64,000 nt of DNA from Erysipelotrichaceae bacterium. GTDB taxonomy: Bacteria > Bacillota_I > Bacilli_A > Erysipelotrichales > Erysipelotrichaceae. The translations under genes and the position numbers were made by a program. Position 1 is the first letter of the stretch; each line of letters begins with the position of its first letter. The notes under the pieces were generated by a model, which saw nothing but the letters and a program-made list of their open reading frames with translations, was not told the DNA's origin and ran no database searches. The DNA is taken from assembly GCA_017473265.1 (NCBI GenBank), contig JAFULQ010000006.1:62001-126000 (forward strand), read 5' to 3'. This document shows, piece after piece, positions 25,990 to 34,037 of the stretch.

Positions 25990-27435
25990 ATGAAACCAAT
26001 CAACCTATATACTTATAAATCCACACACAATAGTTTAGATATGCAAACATTTATGAACTATTTACAACATGAATACCAAACCAATCAAAATAAACTAGAA
26101 ATCTTAGATACTATCCAATTTATCAATCAACTAGAAACTACAAACATGAAACTCTTTGATTACTACTATATTGGTTTTACCATCCCACAAATCTCTAAAG
26201 AATTTGACTTATTACGCATTAGTGATGAATACATCGTTAATATTGAATTAAAACACAAATGCACCAAAGCCAAAATCAAAAAACAACTACTACAAAATCG
26301 TTACTATCTAAAAGCTAGTCATAAAGCTTGTTATTGTTATAGTTATATTGCCAATACCAACAAACTATACAAACTTGTCAATAACTCTATCATAGAAACT
26401 AGTTTTTTGGATGTCATTGAAACCCTTCAAAACCAGCAAACATTTCCACCAATCAACCTTAATGCTATGTTTGCACCAATAAAGTATTTAATCTCACCAT
26501 TTAACGAACCACAAAAGTTCTTAAACAACGAATACTTTTTAACCAACCAACAAGCAGATATCAAAAAGAACATTACTAAACAACTACATAAACAAAACTT
26601 TATTGCCATTACTGGAGATGCAGGTACAGGAAAAACCCTATTAACCTATGATTTAGCCAAAGAATACCAAAACAAATATAAAGTAACCATTATTCATTGT
26701 GGTCCACTAAACCAAGGACAACAATACTTAATACAACAAGGATACAATATTGTACCACCAACAACACAAATTCAAGCAGACATCATCATTATTGATGAAG
26801 CACAACGCATGGAACCTGACATTTTACATACCCTTATCCAACAAGTACAACAACAAAATCTTACTTGTATTTTTTCCTATGACCCAAAACAAATATTAAC
26901 CAAACAAGAACAACAATGGAACCATGCCAAAACCATTGAACAACTCTGCACACAAACACACAAACTATCTGGTAATATTCGCACCAACCGTCAAATATTC
27001 GCCTTTATTACCAATGTATTCGATCTAACAAAACGTAATCCAAATTATCAATATGAACAAATATCGCTATCCCACTTTACCAATATTACAGATGCGAAAT
27101 CCTATATTAACTATCAAAAAAACAATCATTATACCTTTATCAATTATACGGGCACTAATTTTAATGACAATCCAGATATCATTGACCAACTACAAACCCT
27201 TCAACTCTATAATACCCATGAAGTCATTGGTCAAGAATTTAATAAAGTGATTATCGCCATTGATAAAACCTTCTATTACAACAAAAACAAATTAGAATCT
27301 AAACAATGGGAAAACATACCCTATGAACCAAGTAAAATGCTCTTTCAATTAATCACACGCGTAAGAGAACAACTATGTATTGTCATTATTGATAATCCAG
27401 AACTATTTACCAAAATCCTAAAAATCAAAGAATAA
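25990..27435 (+). CDS. Nuclease-helicase: PD-(D/E)xK-like N-terminus with SF1/DUF2075-type ATPase
   Basis: The product has 481 residues. Residues 70-90 read KEFDLLRISDEYIVNIELKH, a D73...E86-x-K88 arrangement like NERD and other PD-(D/E)xK nucleases. An SF1-type motor follows: Walker A ITGDAGTGKT (207-216), Walker B IIIIDEAQR (265-273), FSYDPKQIL as motif III, and late motifs HEVIGQEFNKVII and FQLITRVREQL. This resembles DUF2075-type helicase ATPases. ATG at 25990 follows GGGAGGTACTAT. It stands directly before the structured RNA and reverse transcriptase, on the same strand, 220 bases away. Possible partner of that RT; that link is inference. Confidence 0.8.
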   Translation: MKPINLYTYKSTHNSLDMQTFMNYLQHEYQTNQNKLEILDTIQFINQLETTNMKLFDYYYIGFTIPQISKEFDLLRISDEYIVNIELKHKCTKAKIKKQLLQNRYYLKASHKACYCYSYIANTNKLYKLVNNSIIETSFLDVIETLQNQQTFPPINLNAMFAPIKYLISPFNEPQKFLNNEYFLTNQQADIKKNITKQLHKQNFIAITGDAGTGKTLLTYDLAKEYQNKYKVTIIHCGPLNQGQQYLIQQGYNIVPPTTQIQADIIIIDEAQRMEPDILHTLIQQVQQQNLTCIFSYDPKQILTKQEQQWNHAKTIEQLCTQTHKLSGNIRTNRQIFAFITNVFDLTKRNPNYQYEQISLSHFTNITDAKSYINYQKNNHYTFINYTGTNFNDNPDIIDQLQTLQLYNTHEVIGQEFNKVIIAIDKTFYYNKNKLESKQWENIPYEPSKMLFQLITRVREQLCIVIIDNPELFTKILKIKE

Positions 27436-27498
27436 TTACCCAAAAAACTACCCATATGGTTAGTGTAAAAACAAGAAAGGATTTGCTAAACTAAAGAT

Positions 27499-27643
27499 GT
27501 AAAGGAGATATTATGCATTCATAATACTTGTAATGGGAAAAAGTATAGTACTAGATAGAGGGTTGTGCAAGTGGCCGTACTATATATGATCTTGTCGCAT
27601 TCGACTACGTCGATTCTTAATCGATCTCTCCTTTACTTTTTTT
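27499..27643 (+). ncRNA. Structured candidate RNA directly upstream of the reverse transcriptase
   Basis: The element is closed by a perfect long-range stem GTAAAGGAGA (27499-27508) / TCTCCTTTAC (27627-27636) followed by TTTTTTT. Inside are three further perfect hairpins: TATTATG-CATT-CATAATA (27509-27526), TATAGTAC / GTACTATA (27544-27551 with 27577-27584), and TCGAC-TAC-GTCGA (27601-27613). It ends 12 bases before the RT start codon. Retrons and several defence-associated RTs carry a structured template RNA at exactly this place. It also contains an SD-ATG mini frame (27513-27524). Alternative: a leader attenuator controlling the RT gene. Confidence 0.6.
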
Positions 27644-27655
27644 GTAGGTGATAAT

Positions 27656-28852
27656 ATGAGCATATTACAACAATTAAAAGACGACACAAAATGGCAAGCA
27701 TTTCTAAACAAAAAACTAGAAAGCCATTTACCAAACACCATTTTAGAACAATACAAAACCTTCATAAACAACAAACAATACCAACCACTCGTAGACAAAA
27801 TCATCAATGGTTCCTATACCTTTTCTACGCCAAGAAAAATCCTAATTGGCAAAATGGGAAAAACCAAAAAACGCACCGTCTACCTTTTTCAACATGATGA
27901 AAACTACATCTTAAAAATGCTAACGTATTTATTATATGAATACGATCATTTATTTAGTCCCAATCTATTCTCATTTAGACAAAACAGTGGTGTAAAAAAT
28001 GCCATTCACTATATTACACATCATAAAATAGATACTATGTATGGCTATAAAGTAGATATTCAAAACTATTTCAATAGCATCGATATCCAACTTTTATTAC
28101 CACAACTACAAAAAGACTTACAAGATGAACCACTCTACCAATTATTTCATCAAATACTAACCAAACAACAAACACTATATCATGATGAAATCATCAAAGA
28201 ACAAACAGGTGCTATGGCAGGCGTTCCTTTATCCACCTTTCTAGCCAATTACTATTTAAAAGATTTAGACGCATACTTTCATCAACAAGGTATTATTTAT
28301 GCTCGTTATGCTGATGATATCCTATTCTTTGCCAATACCTTAGAACAGTTATTGGAATATAAACAATATCTTATACAATATTTAAAAAACAAACACTTAA
28401 CTATTAATACTGAAAAAGAATATATCTATCAACCAAAAGAAAAGATTGAATTTCTCGGTTTTAGCTATGAAAATGGAACCATCGATTTAAGCGATAATAC
28501 CATCAAAAAAATGAAAGGCAAAATACGTAGAACCGCTAGAGGACTACGTAGATGGAAACTAAAAAAACAAGCAAGCAATGAAATTACACTTAAAGCCATG
28601 AACCGCAAATTTAACAAAAAATTCTATGGTAAAGAAACCACCGATTTAAGTTGGCAATATTGGTTCTTCCCAACAATTACCACTTCCAAAAGTCTAAAAA
28701 TCATTGATACCTATATGCAACAATGGCAAAGATACATCATTACAGGAAAACACAACAAAACCAATTACAAAAAAGTTCCCTATAGTTTCTTAAAGAAATG
28801 TAACTATATACCACTTGTTCATGCCTATTATACATACAAAGAGGAGAAATAA
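27656..28852 (+). CDS. Reverse transcriptase of uncertain lineage (not a group II intron protein)
   Basis: The product has 398 residues with all RT palm motifs: FSFRQNSGVKNAI (RT2), YKVDIQNYFNSID with D134 (RT3), GAMAGVPLSTFLANYYLKDL (RT4), RYADDILFF with YADD 218-221 (RT5) and KIEFLGFSY (RT6-7). It has no maturase or HNH part and no clear retron VTG motif. The C-terminal 130 residues are basic (KIRRTARGLRRWKLKKQ) and probably bind RNA. The length fits stand-alone defence RTs (DRT/unknown-group). ATG at 27656 has a modest AGGTG site. A structured RNA precedes it and a nuclease-helicase lies upstream. Confidence 0.93.
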   Translation: MSILQQLKDDTKWQAFLNKKLESHLPNTILEQYKTFINNKQYQPLVDKIINGSYTFSTPRKILIGKMGKTKKRTVYLFQHDENYILKMLTYLLYEYDHLFSPNLFSFRQNSGVKNAIHYITHHKIDTMYGYKVDIQNYFNSIDIQLLLPQLQKDLQDEPLYQLFHQILTKQQTLYHDEIIKEQTGAMAGVPLSTFLANYYLKDLDAYFHQQGIIYARYADDILFFANTLEQLLEYKQYLIQYLKNKHLTINTEKEYIYQPKEKIEFLGFSYENGTIDLSDNTIKKMKGKIRRTARGLRRWKLKKQASNEITLKAMNRKFNKKFYGKETTDLSWQYWFFPTITTSKSLKIIDTYMQQWQRYIITGKHNKTNYKKVPYSFLKKCNYIPLVHAYYTYKEEK

Positions 28853-28862
28853 TCTCCTCTTT
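28838..28862. terminator. Hairpin between the convergent RT and 86-aa genes
   Basis: Perfect 10-base stem AAAGAGGAGA / TCTCCTCTTT with loop AATAA, covering both stop codons. T runs are short, so it may be a weak two-way terminator. Confidence 0.6.
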
Positions 28863-29122
28863 CATTTAACAATAATTTCTTCCTTCATAGAGTTTACTAC
28901 ATCCAAAAATGCTTGTTCAATATCCCTATAATCATATGTATTCAACAACACCCGCATTTGCCTAGCAATCGACAACACCAAATGCAACTCATCAAACTTC
29001 ACCCGACTCATCACATACTGCACATCCAACAAATACTGCTGATACTGATAGGCACTATAGATTTCATCCTCCGTTAATTCAATTGTGACTTCTTTGTTAT
29101 CAATCATTCTAGAAATATACAT
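28862..29122 (-). CDS. Hypothetical protein, 86 aa
   Basis: The product is a soluble, acidic helical protein with EVTIELTEDEIYSAYQYQQY near the start and no recognised domain. ATG at 29120-29122 follows AGAGGTGGTTGT, a good site. It is convergent with the RT and lies 40 bases from the broken DUF3307 gene. The ELTEDEI-type start is common in small Firmicutes accessory proteins but names no function. Confidence 0.7.
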   Translation of the reverse strand: MYISRMIDNKEVTIELTEDEIYSAYQYQQYLLDVQYVMSRVKFDELHLVLSIARQMRVLLNTYDYRDIEQAFLDVVNSMKEEIIVK

Positions 29123-29162
29123 ACAACCACCTCTAGTGATAGTATATCTAGTTTTACATTAT

Positions 29163-29603
29163 CTACAGTTCCATTTTTGGGACATAAGACAGTTTATATA
29201 ATTTAATCGCTAAAGATATTGGTTGTATAACTACAATAACAATAAATAATAACCATATCCAAATACCTTCAACCACAAAATACGAATGATACATCCATAA
29301 AACAACAATATATAATAGTTGATCAATACAAAAATTCATAAAAATATATTTCTTATCACTTAACCATTTATCAAGATATTTCTTACCCATATCAATCAGC
29401 ATATGCGAAACAAATATAACCAGTAAAAATGCTACCCATTCGATAAGATCATATCCAAACAAAAGTACACTACCCATAAAAGGTAATACATAAATAAGTA
29501 CGTGTAATAATAGATACGCAAATGAAGTCTTCTTCAACTGAATCAACTGATTCCATTACAAATAATAATCACCAATAAAATGACACATCAACAACACTAA
29601 CAT
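29163..29603 (-). pseudogene. DUF3307 membrane protein, broken by an in-frame TAA at codon 16
   Basis: The frame opens at ATG 29601-29603, overlapping the end of the HAD gene. It reads CHFIGDYYL, then TAA (29556-29558), then WNQLIQLKKTSFAYLLLHVL and on to 29163 without a frame change. DUF3307 proteins begin with H-x-x-x-D-x-x-LQ, so the TAA replaces the conserved glutamine (CAA to TAA). The rest is a multi-span membrane protein with HMLIDMGKKY and FCIDQLLY. A TTG at 29544-29546 could restart translation but would lose the conserved N-terminal helix. Confidence 0.85.
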
Positions 29604-30016
29604 ACTTCAAACAACTCCAATACTCTTTCCATATCCTTAGCTATCAATCCATCCTTCATAGACGTATTCACAAAACGATGCTTTAATTTCTTAAAGAAAT
29701 AAATATCATCTAAAATAACCATTTCTTCTTCCGCAATATTATGTTCACTCATATATAACAACACTTGTTCTTCCCTTTGTAATTTACGATCCTTTGATGT
29801 AATACCTTCCCACAATGGAATACCATAACTTTCAAAACAATCTTTTAAATCCATAAGTGCATCATCAAAAAAACGCCAACTACTACTAATGATAATATGT
29901 ACATCACCCAAAGCATCACAAAGCTCTTTAAACACCTGTACATTTTGATCATCTAAAATAGTGCCACTTGTATAATTATTCAATACTCCATCAATATCTA
30001 AAAATATATACTTCAT
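29597..30016 (-). CDS. HAD-type hydrolase domain protein (RNA-repair-type HAD)
   Basis: The product has 139 residues. It opens with KYIFLDIDGVLNNY, the DxDG nucleophile motif, and has IIISSSWRFF as motif II and VILDDIYFF as the acidic motif. Small HAD proteins with an SSSWR motif form a family first described in polynucleotide-repair contexts (HAD_SAK-type); the exact substrate is unknown. ATG at 30014-30016 follows AGGTGA. Its last codons overlap the start of the DUF3307 frame, so the two genes were co-translated. Confidence 0.85.
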   Translation of the reverse strand: MKYIFLDIDGVLNNYTSGTILDDQNVQVFKELCDALGDVHIIISSSWRFFDDALMDLKDCFESYGIPLWEGITSKDRKLQREEQVLLYMSEHNIAEEEMVILDDIYFFKKLKHRFVNTSMKDGLIAKDMERVLELFEVC

Positions 30017-30090
30017 AAGCTTTCACCTAAATACATCATATCATATAAAAAGAAAAACAAACTATTAACTAAATTTCCATAATAAAAAAA

Positions 30091-30106
30091 AACCACTATT
30101 GTGGTT
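30091..30106 (-). terminator. Terminator of the Imm26-like gene
   Basis: AACCAC / GTGGTT stem flanked by long A and T runs on both sides; it can work in both directions. Confidence 0.8.
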
Positions 30107-30117
30107 TTTTAATCTAA

Positions 30118-31449
30118 CTATTTTTTATACGTTATTATTTTCTTTAAAATCTGTTCTTTCGACAATCCACCATATTTTCTTGCGAAATCATCAAAACTAG
30201 CATTTTTATCAAGTCCTAAACATACAAATAATTCTTCTTTAATATGTTTATTATACTCTTCAAGCAAATTGTTTTTCCAATAATATTTTGTCTTTCTTTC
30301 TTCTTTAGAAAGTAACCAATTATCTGCACGAATACTTATACTTACACCTGCATGAGGAGAAGTATAATTTGATAACAACTGTATCAAATTAGGGCTCAAA
30401 CTTGAATATGGAAGTTCTACAGATGCAGTCCCCCACTCTACATAAAGTGTATATTCCTCAAACTTTGGAAATAAGCCATCATTCCTAAAAGACTCCTCTG
30501 TAAACAAGGTAAAATGATCATTTGTAATAGTATGTTTGGTACACACTATATTAAATTCTAAATCTTCCTCATCTAATTCTTTATGTCCAATAATAGGATG
30601 CGTTCCCCAAATAATATCACAATCACTACAAATACTTAATCTATCCAATGGTACATTTAACAAATCTTCCACTGACAAATTACCATTTGTTGTCACTAAG
30701 TCATAATTTCGAACCATAATTGGAACTGTCATTAATGAGCGCAAACTATGCCGCTTTGGTAGTTCCTCCCATTTTCGAATCTTCGATATCTCACCAGTAA
30801 TAATTCCATATCCATAACGAAAACGATCTAATTCAATTCTAAAAATATCGCCTGGTTTATATTTCACAGTCACATGCTTTGAATTACGCATACGTTCAAT
30901 TCTTTCAAAATAATTTTCAGGACAAGTTTTTATATAATACTCCATAAAACTCTGAAATTCATCATTAGAGGTTATTTTATGAATTCTATCTTCTTCACCA
31001 ATAGCTAATTCCTGATTACTCCTAATATTTCTAACAAAAATATAAGCTTGTGGTCCTTCTTCATAATACCTTAATGTGTATTGAAACTCACAACCCATTG
31101 GATAAACGGCTAATACATTAGTTGCATTGACCTTTTTCTTTTTTCCACGAGAAGTTAGTGGTAATAAATACTCTCTATTTTCTGTCACCAATTGCGTATC
31201 ATGCTCCGTTAAAAATACAGATACTATACGACCATCATTTAACATTTTATACTCATCAACAACAACTTTTTTGATGATATTTTCACTCCAATACAATGTA
31301 ACACGTTTATAATTATAATTCGTTTTACTCAAAAAATGAGTAGTATCCCAAGTAGTATCCATTGCATTTATACCAAAATATTTTCTATGCAAATCATTAA
31401 TATTTAAAAAATGATTTTCACCAAATAGTTCATTCCAAGACCAAGCCAT
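30118..31449 (-). CDS. Imm26-like domain protein, 443 aa
   Basis: The product is soluble with no signal peptide. Residues about 198-310 read KYKPGDIFRIELDRFRYGYG followed by VPIMVRNYDL and a DIIWGTHPIIG segment, the pattern I associate with the Imm26 immunity-protein family. The first 190 and last 130 residues are not recognised. It has its own promoter region, a good GAGGTGATCATAT ribosome site and its own terminator. No toxin partner is adjacent. It may be an orphan immunity or phage-sensing protein; the family call is moderate. Confidence 0.5.
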   Translation of the reverse strand: MAWSWNELFGENHFLNINDLHRKYFGINAMDTTWDTTHFLSKTNYNYKRVTLYWSENIIKKVVVDEYKMLNDGRIVSVFLTEHDTQLVTENREYLLPLTSRGKKKKVNATNVLAVYPMGCEFQYTLRYYEEGPQAYIFVRNIRSNQELAIGEEDRIHKITSNDEFQSFMEYYIKTCPENYFERIERMRNSKHVTVKYKPGDIFRIELDRFRYGYGIITGEISKIRKWEELPKRHSLRSLMTVPIMVRNYDLVTTNGNLSVEDLLNVPLDRLSICSDCDIIWGTHPIIGHKELDEEDLEFNIVCTKHTITNDHFTLFTEESFRNDGLFPKFEEYTLYVEWGTASVELPYSSLSPNLIQLLSNYTSPHAGVSISIRADNWLLSKEERKTKYYWKNNLLEEYNKHIKEELFVCLGLDKNASFDDFARKYGGLSKEQILKKIITYKK

Positions 31450-31487
31450 ATATGATCACCTCTTTTTATAAATATAGCATATACAAT

Positions 31488-32456
31488 TTATTCATACTTC
31501 TTCAATGCCTTTGTTAAAACATCTACCATCTTACTTCTAAGTTCCCTTGGCTTTACAATCTCCATATATTCAGAATACTGCATAGCCAAATAGATAACAC
31601 CCTGTTCACTACTTTGAATCGTTGTTAAGAAATAATCTTCTCCAACTTTTTCAATAGGAATCTCTTTACCAAAAGTATCAATCATATCATCCAAAATACG
31701 ATTATGACACTTCAAAGTCACTTCCAACTCATCTCCACCATACATATACAATTTATTCTTCGCATACTCATATGGATCCTGTGTTTCTACTTTAATTACT
31801 GGCTTCTCTAACTTTTCAATATTCTGCATCTTATCAATACGATAATGCGATAACTCATTATACTTTTCATTCATACCAATTAAATAAGCTTTATCATGCA
31901 TATATACCAAATAATATGGATGCAACTCATATTTTTTATCACGCTTATTTACCAATTCTTTATTATGATTGTATTTCATATAATCAAACGAAATACACAC
32001 CTTTTGATCAATCGCTTCAAACAACGTTTGAAAATTTAAAAAGAACTCCTGATTCTCCTTCTTACGCAAATTCTTTAAATACACTGCATGATGATATCGT
32101 TCTTGAATATATTCACTTTGCGTTAATAACAACTTCTCAATTAAATCATTTGAATGTTTACTAGGTACAAAATGAGACGCATGAATCACATTACACAACA
32201 AAAGCACTTCCGGTAATTCCAATACACGATCTTCTAAATAATATCCTTTATTAGCTTCAGTATATTCACTAACTTCAATACCCAATTCTCTAAGCAACTT
32301 CAAATCTGAATACAACGTTCTTCGTTCAATTTGAACTCCATATTCACTATCTAACTTCGCTATAATTTCACTTGTACGCATTGGATGATTCTCATCACTA
32401 TACTTTTTAAGAATCAAATATACAGCAATTACACTTAACTTTTTATTATAATTCAT
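31488..32456 (-). CDS. WYL-domain transcriptional regulator
   Basis: The product has 322 residues from the ATG at 32454-32456, with AGGAGA 7 bases upstream; a TTG two codons earlier is less likely. It has an N-terminal winged helix (RTSEIIAKLDSEYGVQIERR, TLYSDLKLL), a WYL domain from about 135 (ISFDYMKYN, KYELHPYYLVY, YLIGMNEKY, SHYRIDKM) and a C-terminal WCX part. WYL regulators such as BrxR and CapW control defence systems by binding palindromic operators. A TGTACAT-AAAA-ATGTACA dyad lies 76 bases upstream, and the same dyad covers the mcrB promoter. Confidence 0.93.
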   Translation of the reverse strand: MNYNKKLSVIAVYLILKKYSDENHPMRTSEIIAKLDSEYGVQIERRTLYSDLKLLRELGIEVSEYTEANKGYYLEDRVLELPEVLLLCNVIHASHFVPSKHSNDLIEKLLLTQSEYIQERYHHAVYLKNLRKKENQEFFLNFQTLFEAIDQKVCISFDYMKYNHNKELVNKRDKKYELHPYYLVYMHDKAYLIGMNEKYNELSHYRIDKMQNIEKLEKPVIKVETQDPYEYAKNKLYMYGGDELEVTLKCHNRILDDMIDTFGKEIPIEKVGEDYFLTTIQSSEQGVIYLAMQYSEYMEIVKPRELRSKMVDVLTKALKKYE

Positions 32457-32531
32457 ATACAAATCTCCTGTACTTTTCTATGTACATAATACCAAATATT
32501 TCCAAACTTTGCTTACTTCTCATAAAAAAGA

Positions 32532-32549
32532 TGTACATAAAAATGTACA
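32532..32549. promoter_or_regulatory. TGTACA-N6-TGTACA operator near the WYL gene
   Basis: TGTACAT-AAAA-ATGTACA is a perfect dyad; a single TGTACAT also lies at 32481-32487 near the likely WYL transcription start. The dyad matches those at 13264-13281 and 23402-23419. Confidence 0.6.
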
Positions 32550-32562
32550 AGCATAAATATTA

Positions 32563-32634
32563 TTTACCTTTTAGGTTAATTTTTATTGACTAGCAATACA
32601 CTAAACTCTATAATAGATTTACCTAACAGGTAAA
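32563..32634 (+). promoter_or_regulatory. higBA promoter with two operators
   Basis: TTGACT (32586-32591), 17 bases, TATAAT (32609-32614) form a near-perfect promoter. Two copies of TTTACCT-N3-AGGTWAA, at 32563-32579 and 32618-32634, flank it, one before the -35 and one just after the -10. This is the usual layout for antitoxin autorepression. Confidence 0.85.
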
Positions 32635-32650
32635 TTCAAGAGGTGATTAT

Positions 32651-32947
32651 TTGAAAGTAACATACAAAAATAAAAATCTCGAAAAAACATGCACCGTGTA
32701 TGCCATTACTAAAAAATAATATGGTGAAAAAATGGCAATAAAAATTCACCAACGCATTACAGAACTTACTGCCGCTACATCCATTGAAGAACTAACAAAA
32801 AATAAAATTGGTCGTTGTCATCTTCTTAAGGGTAACAGAAAAAGTCAATATGCAATGGATTTAGAACATCCCTATCGACTTATATTTATAGAAGTTGAAA
32901 ACGAATTACAAATTGTTAAAGTCATTGAAATTGTTGATTATCACTAA
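32651..32947 (+). pseudogene. higB: HigB-type toxin broken by in-frame TAA
   Basis: A TTG start (32651-32653) after AGAGGTG opens the frame KVTYKNKNLEKTCTVYAITK K, then TAA (32717-32719), then YGEKMAIKIHQRITELTAA and on to the stop at 32945-32947. With one amino acid at the TAA the product would be a normal 98-residue HigB-type mRNase, including GNRKSQYAMDLEHPYRL and the VIEIVDYH end. The remaining 71-residue frame from 32732 lacks the first strand and helix, so the toxin is probably inactive while the antitoxin is intact. Confidence 0.88.
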
Positions 32948-32965
32948 TAGAAAGAAGGAAATAAG

Positions 32966-34018
32966 ATGCTTGAAAGTAGTCGTAATTATGTCGCAATACC
33001 TCCTGGTATGACAATAAAAGAATTATTACAAGATAGAGGAATCTCACAAAAAGAATTTGCTGTTCGTATTGGTGCTAGTGAAAAACATGTTAGTAAATTA
33101 ATTAATGGGGAAGTTCATCTTACAATGGATATGGCTAGGAAGTTAGAAACCGTATTGGGACCATCTACACAGTTTTGGTGCAATTTAGAATCTTTGTATC
33201 GGGAGAACCTCGCTTTAGCAAGCGAGGAAAATGCACTAGATGCTGATAAGAATATATTAAATATGTTTTCATATAATGAAATAGCAAATTTAGGTTGGGT
33301 AGAGAAAACAAATAATAAAACACAAAGAATCTATAATTTAAGAAAATTCTTTGAAGTAGCTCAATTATCATTTTTAAATGAGCAATTAATTCCTAATGTA
33401 ATTTATAGAAAACTATCATTAACAAATTCATCTGATTATAAGTTACTTGCATGGTGTCAAAAAGCCAAACTAGACGCAAGAAATATTTATACAAATAAAA
33501 TTAATATATCTCTATTAAAGAGAAAACTACCAGACATTCGTTATTTATGTAATCTAACTCCTAGTGAATTTTGTGATACTTTGGTATCAATACTAGCAGA
33601 ATGTGGTATTGCATTAGTGTTTTTACCACACTTAAAAGGTAGTTTTCTTCATGGTGCTACATTTTATGACAATCACAAAATTGTTGTTGGTTTAACTGTT
33701 AGAGGAAAAGATGCTGATCGTTTTTGGTTTAGTCTTTTTCATGAGCTAGGACATATTATTAATGAAGATTATTTACATGATGAATATTATGAAGATATCG
33801 AAAGAAATGCAGATACATTTGCACGCAATCTACTAATTAACGAAACTGATTATCAAAATTTTATCCTAAAAAATGCGATTACAGAAAAATCTATAATAGA
33901 TTTCGCAAATTCACAATCTATTGATCAAGGAATTGTTGTCGGTAGATTACAAGCAGATGAAATCATTCCATACTCATCTTATAATTATTTAAAGACAAAA
34001 TATGAAATTAATGAATGA
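32966..34018 (+). CDS. higA: HigA-type antitoxin fused to ImmA/IrrE-like metallopeptidase domain
   Basis: The product has 350 residues. Residues about 10-75 are a HigA-type helix-turn-helix (IPPGMTIKELLQDRGISQKE, EKHVSKLINGEVHLT). The C-terminal half has WFSLFHELGHIIN, a zinc HExxH site, followed by the third ligand region ERNADTFARNLL, as in ImmA/IrrE proteins. ImmA-type peptidases cleave repressors on stress. It follows the broken higB by 18 bases with a GAAAGAAGGAAATAAG ribosome site. It should still repress its promoter through the two TTTACCT operators. No disruption is visible. Confidence 0.9.
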   Translation: MLESSRNYVAIPPGMTIKELLQDRGISQKEFAVRIGASEKHVSKLINGEVHLTMDMARKLETVLGPSTQFWCNLESLYRENLALASEENALDADKNILNMFSYNEIANLGWVEKTNNKTQRIYNLRKFFEVAQLSFLNEQLIPNVIYRKLSLTNSSDYKLLAWCQKAKLDARNIYTNKINISLLKRKLPDIRYLCNLTPSEFCDTLVSILAECGIALVFLPHLKGSFLHGATFYDNHKIVVGLTVRGKDADRFWFSLFHELGHIINEDYLHDEYYEDIERNADTFARNLLINETDYQNFILKNAITEKSIIDFANSQSIDQGIVVGRLQADEIIPYSSYNYLKTKYEINE

Positions 34019-34037
34019 TGATAACCTATCATCATTC
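34013..34037. terminator. Two-way terminator between higA and SDR genes
   Basis: Perfect 10-base stem GAATGATGAT / ATCATCATTC with a 5-base loop, followed by TTTATTT; it covers the higA stop. Confidence 0.85.

Noticed and set aside
27580-27807. 75-codon minus-strand frame over the RT leader
   Set aside because: It spans the structured RNA and the RT start, has no ribosome site and matches nothing.
27499-28852. Classical retron
   Set aside because: The placement of the RNA fits, but the RT lacks a clear VTG motif, and no obvious msr/msd boundary could be assigned. Kept as an RT with structured RNA only.
28838-28862. RT 3' hairpin as part of the RT RNA
   Set aside because: It resembles the AAGGAGA stem of the leader but covers the stop codons of two convergent genes and is better explained as a terminator.
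8282-32719. TAA reassigned as a sense codon
   Set aside because: Many intact genes in the window end normally at TAA with close neighbours or terminators, so genome-wide reassignment is not tenable.
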